From contig DASVWS010000012.1 in NCBI GenBank assembly GCA_036393095.1, forward strand, positions 30,831 through 94,830: DNA of 64,000 bases, read 5' to 3'. Below the pieces are notes generated by a model. It saw only the letters and a list, made by a program, of their open reading frames with translations, searched no databases and had not been told where the DNA came from. The stretch is from JAGWRI01 sp036393095 (GTDB taxonomy: Bacteria > Gemmatimonadota > Gemmatimonadetes > Gemmatimonadales > Gemmatimonadaceae). Positions 1 through 7,662 of the stretch are shown here, piece after piece. The position numbers and the translations under genes were made by a program. Each line of letters begins with the position of its first letter. Position 1 is the first letter of the stretch.

Positions 1-1
1 G

Positions 2-97
2 CGCGTCCTGCCGCGCCGGCTCGGCGAGTTCGGATTCCAGTTTCGGTTTCCGACACTCGCCGAAGGATTGGCGTTCGAGCTGCGCCGCGGCCGCTAG
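2..97 (+). CDS. C-terminal end of TIGR01777-family epimerase (partial)
   Basis: The first 31 codons readable in frame 2 end in TAG and give a tail of the form RVLPxRLxExGFxFRFPTLxEGL. This is what the C-terminal DUF1731 segment of TIGR01777-type NAD-dependent epimerases (YfcH-like SDR proteins) looks like; the rest of the gene lies upstream of the window. The stop shares the four bases CTAG with the stop of the convergent LytTR gene. Only the last part is visible, so the family call rests on this short tail alone. Confidence 0.6.
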   Translation, partial: RVLPRRLGEFGFQFRFPTLAEGLAFELRRGR

Positions 98-576
98 CCG
101 ATCAGCGCGTTGAGCCGGCCGCTGAACACCCGGCTCGCAGAGAGCCGCGTGCCGTCGTCGAGGATGACGACGTATTCGCCGTGCAGCCAGGGCTGCAGCT
201 CGCGAATGCGGTCGGCGTTCACGATCGCCGACCGGTGGATGCGCACGAAGACGTCGGGATCGAGCCGGGTCTCCATGTTCTTCATACTCTGCCGGAGGAC
301 GTGCGCCGTGCCGCCCACGTGCAGGCGCACGTAGTTGCCGGCGGCTTCGACCCAGTCGATTTCCTCCTGGCGGAGAAAGAGCAGCCGCCGTTCGGAGCGC
401 ACGACGATACGGGCGCGCTGCCGCTCGGCCCGGAGCAGGTCGACGACGGCGCGCGCCACGGCATCCACCCGCGCGATCGGCTGACCAGGCAGGGCCGTCA
501 TGGCCGGCTCGGCGAACGGCGCGTCGACCGGTTCGTCATCCGCGGTGAGAGTCAGCGCTCGGTTGGATTCGATCAT
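94..576 (-). CDS. LytTR-type DNA-binding regulator without receiver domain
   Basis: A 160-residue protein whose residues from about 57 to 158 form a LytTR DNA-binding domain: the core motifs IDWVEAAGNYVRLH, FVRIHRSAIVN and the closing LSASRVFSGRL are clear. The first 55 residues are acidic and low in structure and contain no receiver domain, so this is a stand-alone LytTR protein rather than a classical AgrA/LytR response regulator. The ATG at 576 is preceded by GGAGAA at suitable spacing. LytTR proteins usually bind pairs of direct repeats upstream of surface or secreted-function genes; here the nearest candidate target is the pilin cassette next to it. Sensor partner is not visible in the window. 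Its 3' end meets the preceding convergent gene with overlapping stop codons. Confidence 0.85.
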   Translation of the reverse strand: MIESNRALTLTADDEPVDAPFAEPAMTALPGQPIARVDAVARAVVDLLRAERQRARIVVRSERRLLFLRQEEIDWVEAAGNYVRLHVGGTAHVLRQSMKNMETRLDPDVFVRIHRSAIVNADRIRELQPWLHGEYVVILDDGTRLSASRVFSGRLNALIG

Positions 577-631
577 GGCTCGGGTTCTCCAGGTCGAGGG
601 AGAGATTCCGTGGACTGCAACTCACGACGTT

Positions 632-704
632 GGACACCTCCACCTACGGTTTGGTGTGCTGCCGGGTGTCCGGCGGATGTAAGTGGCGTGTCAACTCGCG
701 ACAC
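632..704. promoter_or_regulatory. Cluster of GTGTC/GACAC inverted repeats upstream of the LytTR gene
   Basis: GGACACC at 632-638 is mirrored by GGTGTCC at 665-671, and GTGTC at 688-692 is mirrored by GACAC at 700-704. A TTGACA (minus strand, 694-689) overlaps the third element. The stretch lies between the LytTR start (576) and the terminator of the pilin cassette, so it probably holds the LytTR promoter and operator. Which protein binds is not known. Confidence 0.35.
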
Positions 705-713
705 AGGGACCCG

Positions 714-754
714 AAAAACACGAACGCCCGCCGCGGGTGCGCGGCGGGCGTTCG
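714..754 (-). terminator. Rho-independent terminator of pilin cassette 1
   Basis: A perfect 14-base-pair stem (721-734 with 741-754, six-base loop) is followed on the minus strand by GTG and then a run of five T (718-714). It begins 22 bases after the stop of the PilX-like gene, so it ends the minus-strand pilin operon. Confidence 0.88.
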
Positions 755-776
755 GACGATTCGATGCAGTCGGCGA

Positions 777-2732
777 TCAACTGCCCGGCGTCAAGCTCTG
801 GAACAGCTTGACGACGTCGAAGCCGACCGGGTCGAGCTCGAAGTACCGGTTGTCCTGGAAGCGGCCGGTCGTCGGGAAATACGGAGGCGGCTTGACGGCC
901 GCGCACCGGTCGTAGGTGTACTGCTTCACGTACCCCTGTCCGGTGCTGACACCGACGGGGCCGCGGTTCGACTGGATCAGACCGCCGGTCACGTACAGGC
1001 ATCCGCGGCCGTCGTGGCTGCCCGAACAGGTGAGAGCGCTGCTGGGGCCGGAGCCGTAGTTCTGCACCGTGAACGACGTGTTCAGCGCCATGATGACGGC
1101 CTGGACGTACATGTCCTGGGAGTCGTCGAACGACTTGTAGGTCGAACCGCCGGTGAATTGCTGCGGCGTGTTGATGGCGTTGTCGGCGACGACGATGTTG
1201 TTGTCGGCGAGCAGCCCGAGGATGTCGGCGCAGGTGCCGAGGGACGGATCGTAGGCATCGCGCTGGTCGTCGAGCAGCACGATGGTGCCGCCCTTGGAGT
1301 ACAACGTTTCGCGTCCGCGCAGCGTGCCGCTCACGCCGATCGTGCCGGCGAAGGTCACGACGCCGCGGACGTTGCTGTTGTACCCGCGGTAGAGCGGGAA
1401 GAGGTACTTGGCGTCCTGCGGGCGCGCGGTGGCGACGGCCGCGACCGGAGAATTCGAATACAGGGACCACGATCCGTACTGGTCGACGGGCGTGAAGGTC
1501 GTGTCGCTGCCGCCCTTCTGGATGGCGGCCGCGGTATACGGCAGTCCGGTGGCCGGATCGGTGATGGAGGTCGTGCGGGCGACCGCCACGAGGTGCGGGT
1601 CCCCGCCGAGGTAGCAGCGGGCGCCGGCCTGGTTCATGACCGTCGTGGCGGACGCCTTGTAGTCCATACTCGCGTTCAGGTCGCCGCCGGCCGCGAGGAG
1701 CGTCTGGAACCAGGTGTTGGCGCTGTTGTGCACGGCGATCGGGAAGAACAGCAGCGGGCCGCCGGGGGTGACGCGGTGCCAGTCGCCGCAGTTCGTGCTC
1801 TTGGCGCTCGCGTCGCCGCGCAGCCAGGCCGTCTGCCCGGACTTGGCGGTGTACAAGCGGAAGAATCCGTCCTCGATGGCGAGCGAGTCGCCTTCGCCCG
1901 TGATGTCGGTGGCGACGAACTCGATGCGCTGGCGCACCGTGGTTTCGTCGCCCGATGTCGGTGGCGTGAAGGCGTAGCCCGCCAGGCCCGCGTATCCCGT
2001 CAGCTTGGCCAGGTTGGCCGTGGACGGCATGGTGATCGGCGTCGCGTGCTGGGTGTACCCCTGGAGGAACGTTCCGTACGAAATCCCGCTGATCGTCTTG
2101 GCGGTGCTGACATTGCTGTGGAACGTGGCGCCGCCGTTCAGGATGTGGATGATGTCGTTGGAGTAGACGGGGCCCCAGAGCTCGTCGCCGTTGTTGAAGT
2201 AGATGGTCAGGCCGCCGCAGCACGTTTCGGAATTCGTGAAGTATGCGAACTTGGCGAAGCTTTCCTGGTCCAGCTCCAGCCGGCGGACGAATCCCGAGCC
2301 GCGATTGTCCAGCGCCTCGGCGACCACGCTGGCGAACCGCCCGAACTGGCCGGTGGTCGAACCCGTGGGTCCGATCCAGACGTTGACCGTCACGTTCGGA
2401 AGTGTCGTGCCGTCGGCGGCGTACACCGGCTGATTGCTGATGATCTGCGTCTCACCGCTGTCGGGGAGCGCCGACGGATCGTAGTTCAGGCGGCTCTTGC
2501 CGATCTGCAGCGCGGCCTCGGCCGCGTACTTCAGCTCCGACTGGCGATCGGTTGCCTTGGCAATGAGCGTGGCGTTGGACGAGAGCACGATGGCCGATGT
2601 GGCAAGCGCGCCAATCGCCAGCGTGAACAGGAGCGCCATTCCGAGCGCGAACCCGCGGCGGGCGCGGGGGCGCCGTTCAGTGGCGGCCGCCGCCGGCCGC
2701 CGCGTGCGTGAAGCCGATCGAGATGCAAGCAT
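777..2732 (-). CDS. Giant PilX-like minor pilin, cassette 1
   Basis: A 651-residue protein with an Arg-rich N-terminus, then RRGFALGM and a hydrophobic helix (about 28-51) followed by the AAEAAL pattern typical of PilX N-terminal domains. Like PilX and GspK it lacks the Glu at position 5 after the prepilin glycine. Ordinary PilX is 150-200 residues; here about 580 extra residues follow, with a GPVYSND motif reminiscent of DUF4900-type regions and a conserved CYLGGDPHLVAVAR stretch. I chose the ATG at 2732 because AGGAAGG stands six bases before it; an ATG at 2750 overlaps the upstream stop but lacks a ribosome site. The gene is the last of a four-gene cassette, and has a full-length paralogue at 7663-9573. 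Predicted to be a pilus-tip or pseudopilus component; actual role unknown. Confidence 0.8.
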   Translation of the reverse strand: MLASRSASRTRRPAAAATERRPRARRGFALGMALLFTLAIGALATSAIVLSSNATLIAKATDRQSELKYAAEAALQIGKSRLNYDPSALPDSGETQIISNQPVYAADGTTLPNVTVNVWIGPTGSTTGQFGRFASVVAEALDNRGSGFVRRLELDQESFAKFAYFTNSETCCGGLTIYFNNGDELWGPVYSNDIIHILNGGATFHSNVSTAKTISGISYGTFLQGYTQHATPITMPSTANLAKLTGYAGLAGYAFTPPTSGDETTVRQRIEFVATDITGEGDSLAIEDGFFRLYTAKSGQTAWLRGDASAKSTNCGDWHRVTPGGPLLFFPIAVHNSANTWFQTLLAAGGDLNASMDYKASATTVMNQAGARCYLGGDPHLVAVARTTSITDPATGLPYTAAAIQKGGSDTTFTPVDQYGSWSLYSNSPVAAVATARPQDAKYLFPLYRGYNSNVRGVVTFAGTIGVSGTLRGRETLYSKGGTIVLLDDQRDAYDPSLGTCADILGLLADNNIVVADNAINTPQQFTGGSTYKSFDDSQDMYVQAVIMALNTSFTVQNYGSGPSSALTCSGSHDGRGCLYVTGGLIQSNRGPVGVSTGQGYVKQYTYDRCAAVKPPPYFPTTGRFQDNRYFELDPVGFDVVKLFQSLTPGS

Positions 2733-2746
2733 GAGAGTCCTTCCTG

Positions 2747-3904
2747 TCATGGCACGATGATGGTGCCGGTGGTGCCGAAGCTGGACGACGAGGGTGTGCA
2801 ATCCTGCGCGGTGACGCCGTAGATCCAGTGATCGCCGGACGCCACGTTGATGTCGGTCCACGAGTACGTGGTGTCGCCGGCCGGCACGTTGGCGATCGGT
2901 GGACCGAACGTGGCGACGGTATCGGGCCGGCGGTAAATCGCATAGTTCTCGACGTCGTTCTCGCCCCCGGCGTCGTCGGTCGACCTGGGCCACATGATCG
3001 TGACGAAGGGAGAGGTCGAGCCCACGGGCGACGTGCTGTCGGTGACGGCGACGGCGATGGGCGGGTTGCCGCAGGTCGTGGCGTTGACGAGCCCGGCGTT
3101 CATGATCACCAGGGTGCTGCGGATGGTGCGCGTGACGGTGCTCGCCGGGTTGTGCGGGTCGTGATAGACGGCCACCAACTTGACCTTCACCGACCGGATG
3201 CTGTCCACGATGGCGTACTTGCCGGTGTCGGCGATCGATCCATGAATCGTCGCTTTGTGGTACAACGGCAGCGATGACATCGGGATGGCAGTGAGGTTGC
3301 CGACGGTGTCGCTCTTGAAGTACTGGAAGACCGTGTCGCCGGGGGTGTACTGGATGCCGCGGGCGATGATCTGCGGCGTCGTGGCGTTCACCCGCCGGTA
3401 GAGGTTGTACTCGTTGGCGTAGCTCGAGGAGGAGTCCTTCGCGATGTAGTAGGCGATCGTTTCGGCGCCGCTCACCGCACCGCCCGACTGCACGTACGTG
3501 GAGTTCGGGTAGTACGTCGTCATCCCGGGCAGCAGCAGCTTGTCGACCGACTTCATGGCCGATACGGCGTTGGAGTCGGCACTCGTGTCGACATAGACGG
3601 CGCCGACGTCGCCGAGGGTGCGGGAGATGAGGTCGACGTTGAACACGATGGCGGTGGTGTCGGCTTCGACGAGCATGGGCTGGTTGGGCACCACGCCGAC
3701 GCCGGCCACGCGCAGGTCGCGGTCGATGGACGTGACCGCGAAGCGCGCGTTCTGCTGCGCCTCGAGGCGCCCGCCCTGCGCGCCGAGGAGGATGGAACTC
3801 TTGCGGAAGGTCTGAATGGTCGTGGCCATGACGACCATGAGCAGGATCGTGGCCACGAGCAGTTCGATCAGCGTGAATCCGCGGCGTGCGCTCAGTCTCG
3901 ACAT
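2747..3904 (-). CDS. PilW-like minor pilin, cassette 1
   Basis: A 385-residue protein starting MSRLSARRGFTLIELLVA, a complete type III (prepilin) signal: basic leader, Gly before the cleavage site, FTLIE with Glu5, and a hydrophobic helix to about residue 30. The following EAQQNARFA and DRDLRVAGVGV motifs are typical of PilW-type minor pilins. The C-terminal third (from about residue 285) reads like a fibronectin-III or similar beta domain (PVGSTSPFVTIMWPRS... YAIYRR). Prepilin peptidase would process it in the inner membrane. The stop overlaps or abuts the next gene, PilX-like, and its own ATG lies 11 bases after the PilV-like stop. A paralogue with the same layout lies at 9576-10727. Confidence 0.88.
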   Translation of the reverse strand: MSRLSARRGFTLIELLVATILLMVVMATTIQTFRKSSILLGAQGGRLEAQQNARFAVTSIDRDLRVAGVGVVPNQPMLVEADTTAIVFNVDLISRTLGDVGAVYVDTSADSNAVSAMKSVDKLLLPGMTTYYPNSTYVQSGGAVSGAETIAYYIAKDSSSSYANEYNLYRRVNATTPQIIARGIQYTPGDTVFQYFKSDTVGNLTAIPMSSLPLYHKATIHGSIADTGKYAIVDSIRSVKVKLVAVYHDPHNPASTVTRTIRSTLVIMNAGLVNATTCGNPPIAVAVTDSTSPVGSTSPFVTIMWPRSTDDAGGENDVENYAIYRRPDTVATFGPPIANVPAGDTTYSWTDINVASGDHWIYGVTAQDCTPSSSSFGTTGTIIVP

Positions 3905-3915
3905 GTCGGGCTCGG

Positions 3916-4320
3916 TTAGAAGGCCGCGATGGCGGTGGTCTTCTTCACCGTCGACGGCATCACGGGGTTGGTCACGATCACGGTCACGATGCGGTAGTCC
4001 ACGGAGTCCGCCACGCCGCCGCCGACGTGCGTGATCAGCGTCTGACGGGTGAATCCCTTGTAGTTGGCAGATCCCGGAATGGACGTCTCGGTCGTGGCGC
4101 AGCTGTCGAGGGAGTCGTAGTTCGTGATCGCCTTGATCGCTTCGATGCGGTTGGTGACGAGCTCGTCGGCGGTTCCCAGGAGCCGCGATTCCGACGTCGC
4201 GTGCGCCATCCGGGAGACGAACAGCGCCAGCCCGAGCAGGGCCGCCGACAGAATGGCGAGGGCGACGATGACTTCGGCCAGGGAGAATCCGGAACGAGTC
4301 CGGAGGCGAGAGCGTCGCAT
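3916..4320 (-). CDS. PilV-like minor pilin, cassette 1
   Basis: A 134-residue protein with the prepilin signal RSGFSLAEVIVALAILSAAL (Gly, Phe, Glu5 and a hydrophobic helix) at residues 9-34, followed by a short globular part that contains a Cys in LDSCATTETS. Size and order (after FimT, before PilW) match PilV of type IVa minor pilin operons. The ATG at 4320 shares one base with the stop of the upstream FimT-like gene (TGATG), so translation is probably coupled. The paralogue at 10737-11144 has the same C-terminal pattern ending in KTT.IA.F. Confidence 0.87.
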   Translation of the reverse strand: MRRSRLRTRSGFSLAEVIVALAILSAALLGLALFVSRMAHATSESRLLGTADELVTNRIEAIKAITNYDSLDSCATTETSIPGSANYKGFTRQTLITHVGGGVADSVDYRIVTVIVTNPVMPSTVKKTTAIAAF

Positions 4321-4901
4321 CACTTCAGCCCTCCCAGCACCCACTTGTGCGCCTGGCTGTTGTAGAGGTACCAGTCCGTGCGGCCGGTGCCCAAGGTGAG
4401 GCGGACCGCCCGGTAGGTGATGTCGGGTTGGGCGGGGCCGGCGACGTACACCTGCAGGTCGGTGGTCGAGGCGCCGTCGCGGTGGAAGGTCACCGTGGGG
4501 AGCCCATTGAGCGTCCCCAGATGCGCGCCGACGATGGACGTCGACACGGATCCGTCGAGCCCCGTGGGCGGCACCGCGAATTTGACCCCGTCGTTCAGAG
4601 GATAGGCGCGGCGGTGTTCGGTGGTCTGGATGGTGCCGTCGTTGTTGGCGTCTTCCGACCACTCGAGCGTGTTGTGGGCCGTGTCGATGCTGATGACGAC
4701 GTCGTACTGCCGGACGAGCGCCGTGCGCTGGGCCTGCATGAGCACGCTCCGCACGCCCTGGATGGCGGCGTCGGTGCGGTAGCGCTGGATGTCGAGCCGT
4801 GGGATGGCCAGCGCCGTGATCACGCCCATCATGATCAGCACGATCACGATCTCGAACAGCGTGAATCCCGATGCCGGCGTCGGCGAACCGTGATTGCGCA
4901 T
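4320..4901 (-). CDS. FimT/GspH-like minor pilin, cassette 1
   Basis: A 193-residue prepilin: a short leader, then ASGFTLFEIVIVLIMMGV with Glu5 and a hydrophobic helix, continuing with IPRL and QAQRTALVRQYDVV as in GspH/FimT pilins. Residues near 85 carry SEDANNDGTI, a DxNxDG calcium-loop-like motif that is conserved in the paralogue. The frame stays open to 5042, but the extra 47 residues look nothing like a pilin leader, so I take the ATG at 4901. No strong ribosome site precedes it. First gene of a four-gene minus-strand operon that also holds PilV-, PilW- and PilX-like genes. No pilus motor, secretin or prepilin peptidase is encoded nearby. Confidence 0.85.
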   Translation of the reverse strand: MRNHGSPTPASGFTLFEIVIVLIMMGVITALAIPRLDIQRYRTDAAIQGVRSVLMQAQRTALVRQYDVVISIDTAHNTLEWSEDANNDGTIQTTEHRRAYPLNDGVKFAVPPTGLDGSVSTSIVGAHLGTLNGLPTVTFHRDGASTTDLQVYVAGPAQPDITYRAVRLTLGTGRTDWYLYNSQAHKWVLGGLK

Positions 4902-5042
4902 GGCGATTGCGTCGAGTCTGGATGGACCAACTGGTGACGGCCGCGAAGTCGGTCGTCTTCTTCGTGGTGGCAACGAAGATGCGACATCGACGGTAACCAG
5001 CCCCGTGACGGGGACCATCACGCCGGCGGCAGGAGTCATCAC

Positions 5043-5051
5043 ATTGTACCA
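5043..5051 (-). promoter_or_regulatory. Extended -10 promoter element upstream of pilin cassette 1
   Basis: On the minus strand the sequence TGGTACAAT is an extended -10 element (TGn plus TACAAT). The best -35 is weak (TTACGG, 5070-5065). It would start a transcript near 5036 with a leader of about 135 bases before the FimT start at 4901. The 4902-5155 gap also holds the start region of the divergent AraC-type gene. Confidence 0.4.
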
Positions 5052-5155
5052 CTGTCAGCCTTGCCCGTAATGCTTCCGAGCGTCTACCGTAGAGCACCAG
5101 CCGCGCGACTCGACCTCGCAGCGGCGGGCACCCTTTCTCCTTCCCCGGCCGACAG

Positions 5156-5977
5156 ATGGGCGTAATCGCGACCCTGTTGCCGCAGCCCGCACACCTGCAG
5201 CGCCTGCGCGCCGCCATCCGCGACCGGCATGAGCTGGTGCCGTGCACGACATGGGATGCGTTGGCAGAGGCGTGCGAGATGCAGCCGGTGCGCATTGCCG
5301 TGGTCGACCTGTACGCCACGGGGGAGGCGAACTTCGAGCACATTCGCCAACTCAAGCAGCGCTGGCCGGGGCTGTCGCTGCTGACCTATTCGACGATCAC
5401 GCTGGATCGTGTCCGCGACGTGTTCGACGCCGGGCGAATCGGGATGGATGCGATGATCGTCGCCGACCAGGACGACAACCCGCGCCAACTGCTCGCCCGC
5501 GTCGAACAGGCCGAGTCGCGGAGCCTGGGCAGCGAGGTGCGGCTGGCGCTGGGGGAGGTGGATCCGAGCGTCCGGGACGCGGTGCTGCTGGTGATCACGC
5601 GCGCGCACGAACGGCTGTCGCCGGGCGGGCTGGCCCGGCTTCTGGCCCTGCCCAGGCGCACGGTGAGCCAGCGCCTCGCCGTGGCCGGATATCCGCCACC
5701 CCGGCGGCTGCTCACCTGGGGCCGGCTGATCGTGGCCGCCCGCATGCTGGAAGATGCCCGCCGGACGGCCGACCGCGTGGCGGCGAGCCTCGGCTTCCCA
5801 TCGGGGAGCGCGTTCCGGAACGTCTGCCAGCGGTACCTGCATTCCACGCCAAGCGACATCCGGCGGCGCGGCGGCGCGGCGTTCGTCGTCCGGGCGCTGC
5901 TCCGGCAGGTTCGCCAGGCCGACACGTCGTCACCCGACGGGCACGTTGCGGCGCGCCACCCGACGCTCGCGCTCTGA
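5156..5977 (+). CDS. AraC-type regulator with receiver-like N-terminal domain
   Basis: A 273-residue protein. Residues 1-120 look like a response-regulator fold (VVDLY, an HIRQLKQRWPGLSLLTYS stretch, DAMIVADQDD) but the acidic pocket and the conserved Lys are not convincingly present, so it may be a pseudo-receiver. Residues from about 185 to 250 carry an AraC-type double helix-turn-helix: ARMLEDARRTADRVAASLGFPSGSAFRNVCQRYLHSTPSDIRRR. The gene is divergent from pilin cassette 1 and is followed by a lipoprotein and a TPR gene in the same direction, so pilin control is a fair guess but is inference. The ATG at 5156 has no clear ribosome site; the region before it is pyrimidine-rich. Confidence 0.75.
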   Translation: MGVIATLLPQPAHLQRLRAAIRDRHELVPCTTWDALAEACEMQPVRIAVVDLYATGEANFEHIRQLKQRWPGLSLLTYSTITLDRVRDVFDAGRIGMDAMIVADQDDNPRQLLARVEQAESRSLGSEVRLALGEVDPSVRDAVLLVITRAHERLSPGGLARLLALPRRTVSQRLAVAGYPPPRRLLTWGRLIVAARMLEDARRTADRVAASLGFPSGSAFRNVCQRYLHSTPSDIRRRGGAAFVVRALLRQVRQADTSSPDGHVAARHPTLAL

Positions 5978-6024
5978 CCGGCGGGCATCGCACGTCATTC
6001 AATTTCACGTTGGAGAATTTTCTG

Positions 6025-6609
6025 ATGAGACGTTCCAAGTGGGTGTTCACACTGCTACTTGCCGGCGCCACCGCTGCCGCCGTGTTCGGATGCCGCGATG
6101 CGGCACCGCAGGCGGCGATCGCGGGGCCGGCGGCGCACGCGGCCGGGTTCCGCTTCGATGCCGGCAGCGAGACGAATGCAGGCGACAACGCTGATCGCGA
6201 AGCGCACGCCGGCGACGATGGCGGCGCACCGCTGCTCGTCTGTGCCGCGCACGGCCCGGCGTCGGTCAGGGTCTGGGTGGGCGCATCGGGGGCGAGCCTC
6301 ACAGTGGGGAACGACCACCTGATCATTCCCGGAGGCGCGCTCTCGGACTCGACGCTCATCACGGCTACCATTCCGGCCGACACACTGGCCGACATCCACT
6401 TCGAGCCGCACGGGCTGCAGTTCACGAAGGACGTGATTCTCGTGCTCAGCACCGACGGGTGCAGCCTCGGGAGGCAGGCGCCGGGTCACGTGGATTATCT
6501 CGACAACGACGGCAACGTGCTCGAGACGCTCGATGGCACATTCAACGGGGGCAGTCACACCGTCACGACCAGGATTCATCACTTCTCTTCGTACGCGATC
6601 GCTCTCTGA
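6025..6609 (+). CDS. Predicted lipoprotein with ZU5-like segment
   Basis: A 194-residue protein with a lipoprotein signal peptide: MRRSKW, hydrophobic stretch, then AVFGC with the lipobox Cys at residue 23. The mature part has a low-complexity acidic linker (about 45-70) and then a beta-rich domain with the pattern LTVGNDHLIIPGGALSDSTLITATIP, which resembles the GGxLxVPxGAL motif of ZU5-like domains. It ends with a TTRIHHFSSYAIAL strand. GGAG stands 10 bases before the ATG. Location: probably anchored in the inner or outer membrane facing the periplasm or surface. It sits between an AraC-type regulator and a TPR gene, within the island that separates the two pilin cassettes. Function not known. 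Confidence 0.75.
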   Translation: MRRSKWVFTLLLAGATAAAVFGCRDAAPQAAIAGPAAHAAGFRFDAGSETNAGDNADREAHAGDDGGAPLLVCAAHGPASVRVWVGASGASLTVGNDHLIIPGGALSDSTLITATIPADTLADIHFEPHGLQFTKDVILVLSTDGCSLGRQAPGHVDYLDNDGNVLETLDGTFNGGSHTVTTRIHHFSSYAIAL

Positions 6610-6639
6610 TCGCAGCGGACCGACCTTTCGAGGGCTGAC

Positions 6640-7644
6640 ATGCCGATGATGGCATTCGATCGAACGCCGAATCCGGGATCCACGCTCGCCGATGGCGAGG
6701 CCGCCGAGCGGCGCGGCGACTACGTGCGCGCATTGGCAGCATACACGCGTGTTGCCGAGTCGGACGAAGGCGCGACGGCGGCGGAAGGTCTCTTCCGTCT
6801 CGGGCGCGTGGAATGGCGGCAGGGACGACACGACGCCGCGCTGGCGTGGTACGAGCGCGCGCGCGCAAGAGCTCGCGACGGCGCGCTGCCGGACCTGGAA
6901 GCGCGCGCCGAGAACGGGATCGGCGCGGTGCACTATTCCCGCGGCGAGTACGCGCAGGCGCGCGCATCGTACCAACTGGCCATGGGGCGCGCGGCCGACC
7001 CGATCCTCATCGGCCAGCTGATGCTGAATCTCGGCGTCATCGCCAACATCGAAGGGAACCTGGAGAGCGCGCTCTGGCACTATCTTCGCGCACGCGCGTT
7101 GTTCCGCGACCACGGCGACCAGCAGAGCGAAGCCCTGGCGCTGCACAACCTCGGCATGGTGCACGCGGACCGCGAAGAGTGGGAGGCGGCGGGCGACGCG
7201 TACCGGCAGTGCCTGGGCTTGTGCGAATTCCTGGGCAACCGGCCGATGATCGCCAAGGTGCTGCTCAATCAGGCCGAGATATTTGTGGCCGGGCAGGAGT
7301 TCGACAAGGCGGTGCGCAATTGCGAGCTGTCGATGTCGATCTCGATCGAACTGGGTGACGAGGTGGAACGGGGCGAGGCGTACCGCTGGCTCGGGTACGC
7401 GCACCGGAGAGCCGGCCATCCCGCGGAAGCCGATCGCGCGCTTGTGGAGGCGGTGCACGTCGCGCAGCGGTTCCGCGTGAAGCTGCTGGAGGCCGAGGCG
7501 AGCCGCGAGTTGTGGGAACTGAAACGGTCCGCGGGCGATGGCGACGCGGCCCGGTGGCGCGAACGCGCATTGGGGCTGTTCCGCCAGCTCGGCGCCCAGC
7601 GGGAAATCGAAGCCATCGAAAGGTCCGACGCGGACGCGCCGTAG
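6640..7644 (+). CDS. Tetratricopeptide repeat protein
   Basis: A 334-residue soluble protein made almost entirely of TPR units: repeated helix pairs with the W/L-G-Y-A-F-A-P spacing can be seen, for example GDYVRALAAYTRVAE, GRHDAALAWYERARA, GEYAQARASYQLAM, GNLESALWHYLRARALF, EEWEAAGDAYRQCLGL, QEFDKAVRNCELSM and GHPAEADRALVEAVHVA. No signal peptide, membrane segment or catalytic domain is present. Such proteins serve as scaffolds, often for transcription or secretion complexes. It starts 30 bases after the lipoprotein gene and probably shares its transcript; it converges on the PilX-like gene of cassette 2, with an 18-base gap. Confidence 0.85.
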   Translation: MPMMAFDRTPNPGSTLADGEAAERRGDYVRALAAYTRVAESDEGATAAEGLFRLGRVEWRQGRHDAALAWYERARARARDGALPDLEARAENGIGAVHYSRGEYAQARASYQLAMGRAADPILIGQLMLNLGVIANIEGNLESALWHYLRARALFRDHGDQQSEALALHNLGMVHADREEWEAAGDAYRQCLGLCEFLGNRPMIAKVLLNQAEIFVAGQEFDKAVRNCELSMSISIELGDEVERGEAYRWLGYAHRRAGHPAEADRALVEAVHVAQRFRVKLLEAEASRELWELKRSAGDGDAARWRERALGLFRQLGAQREIEAIERSDADAP

Positions 7645-7662
7645 GCGGCGACGCCGCCCGAG

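Noticed and set aside
7647..7661. GGCGGC-GAC-GCCGCC hairpin between the TPR gene and the convergent PilX-like gene
   Set aside because: Only six base pairs with no U-run in a GC-rich setting; could be chance.
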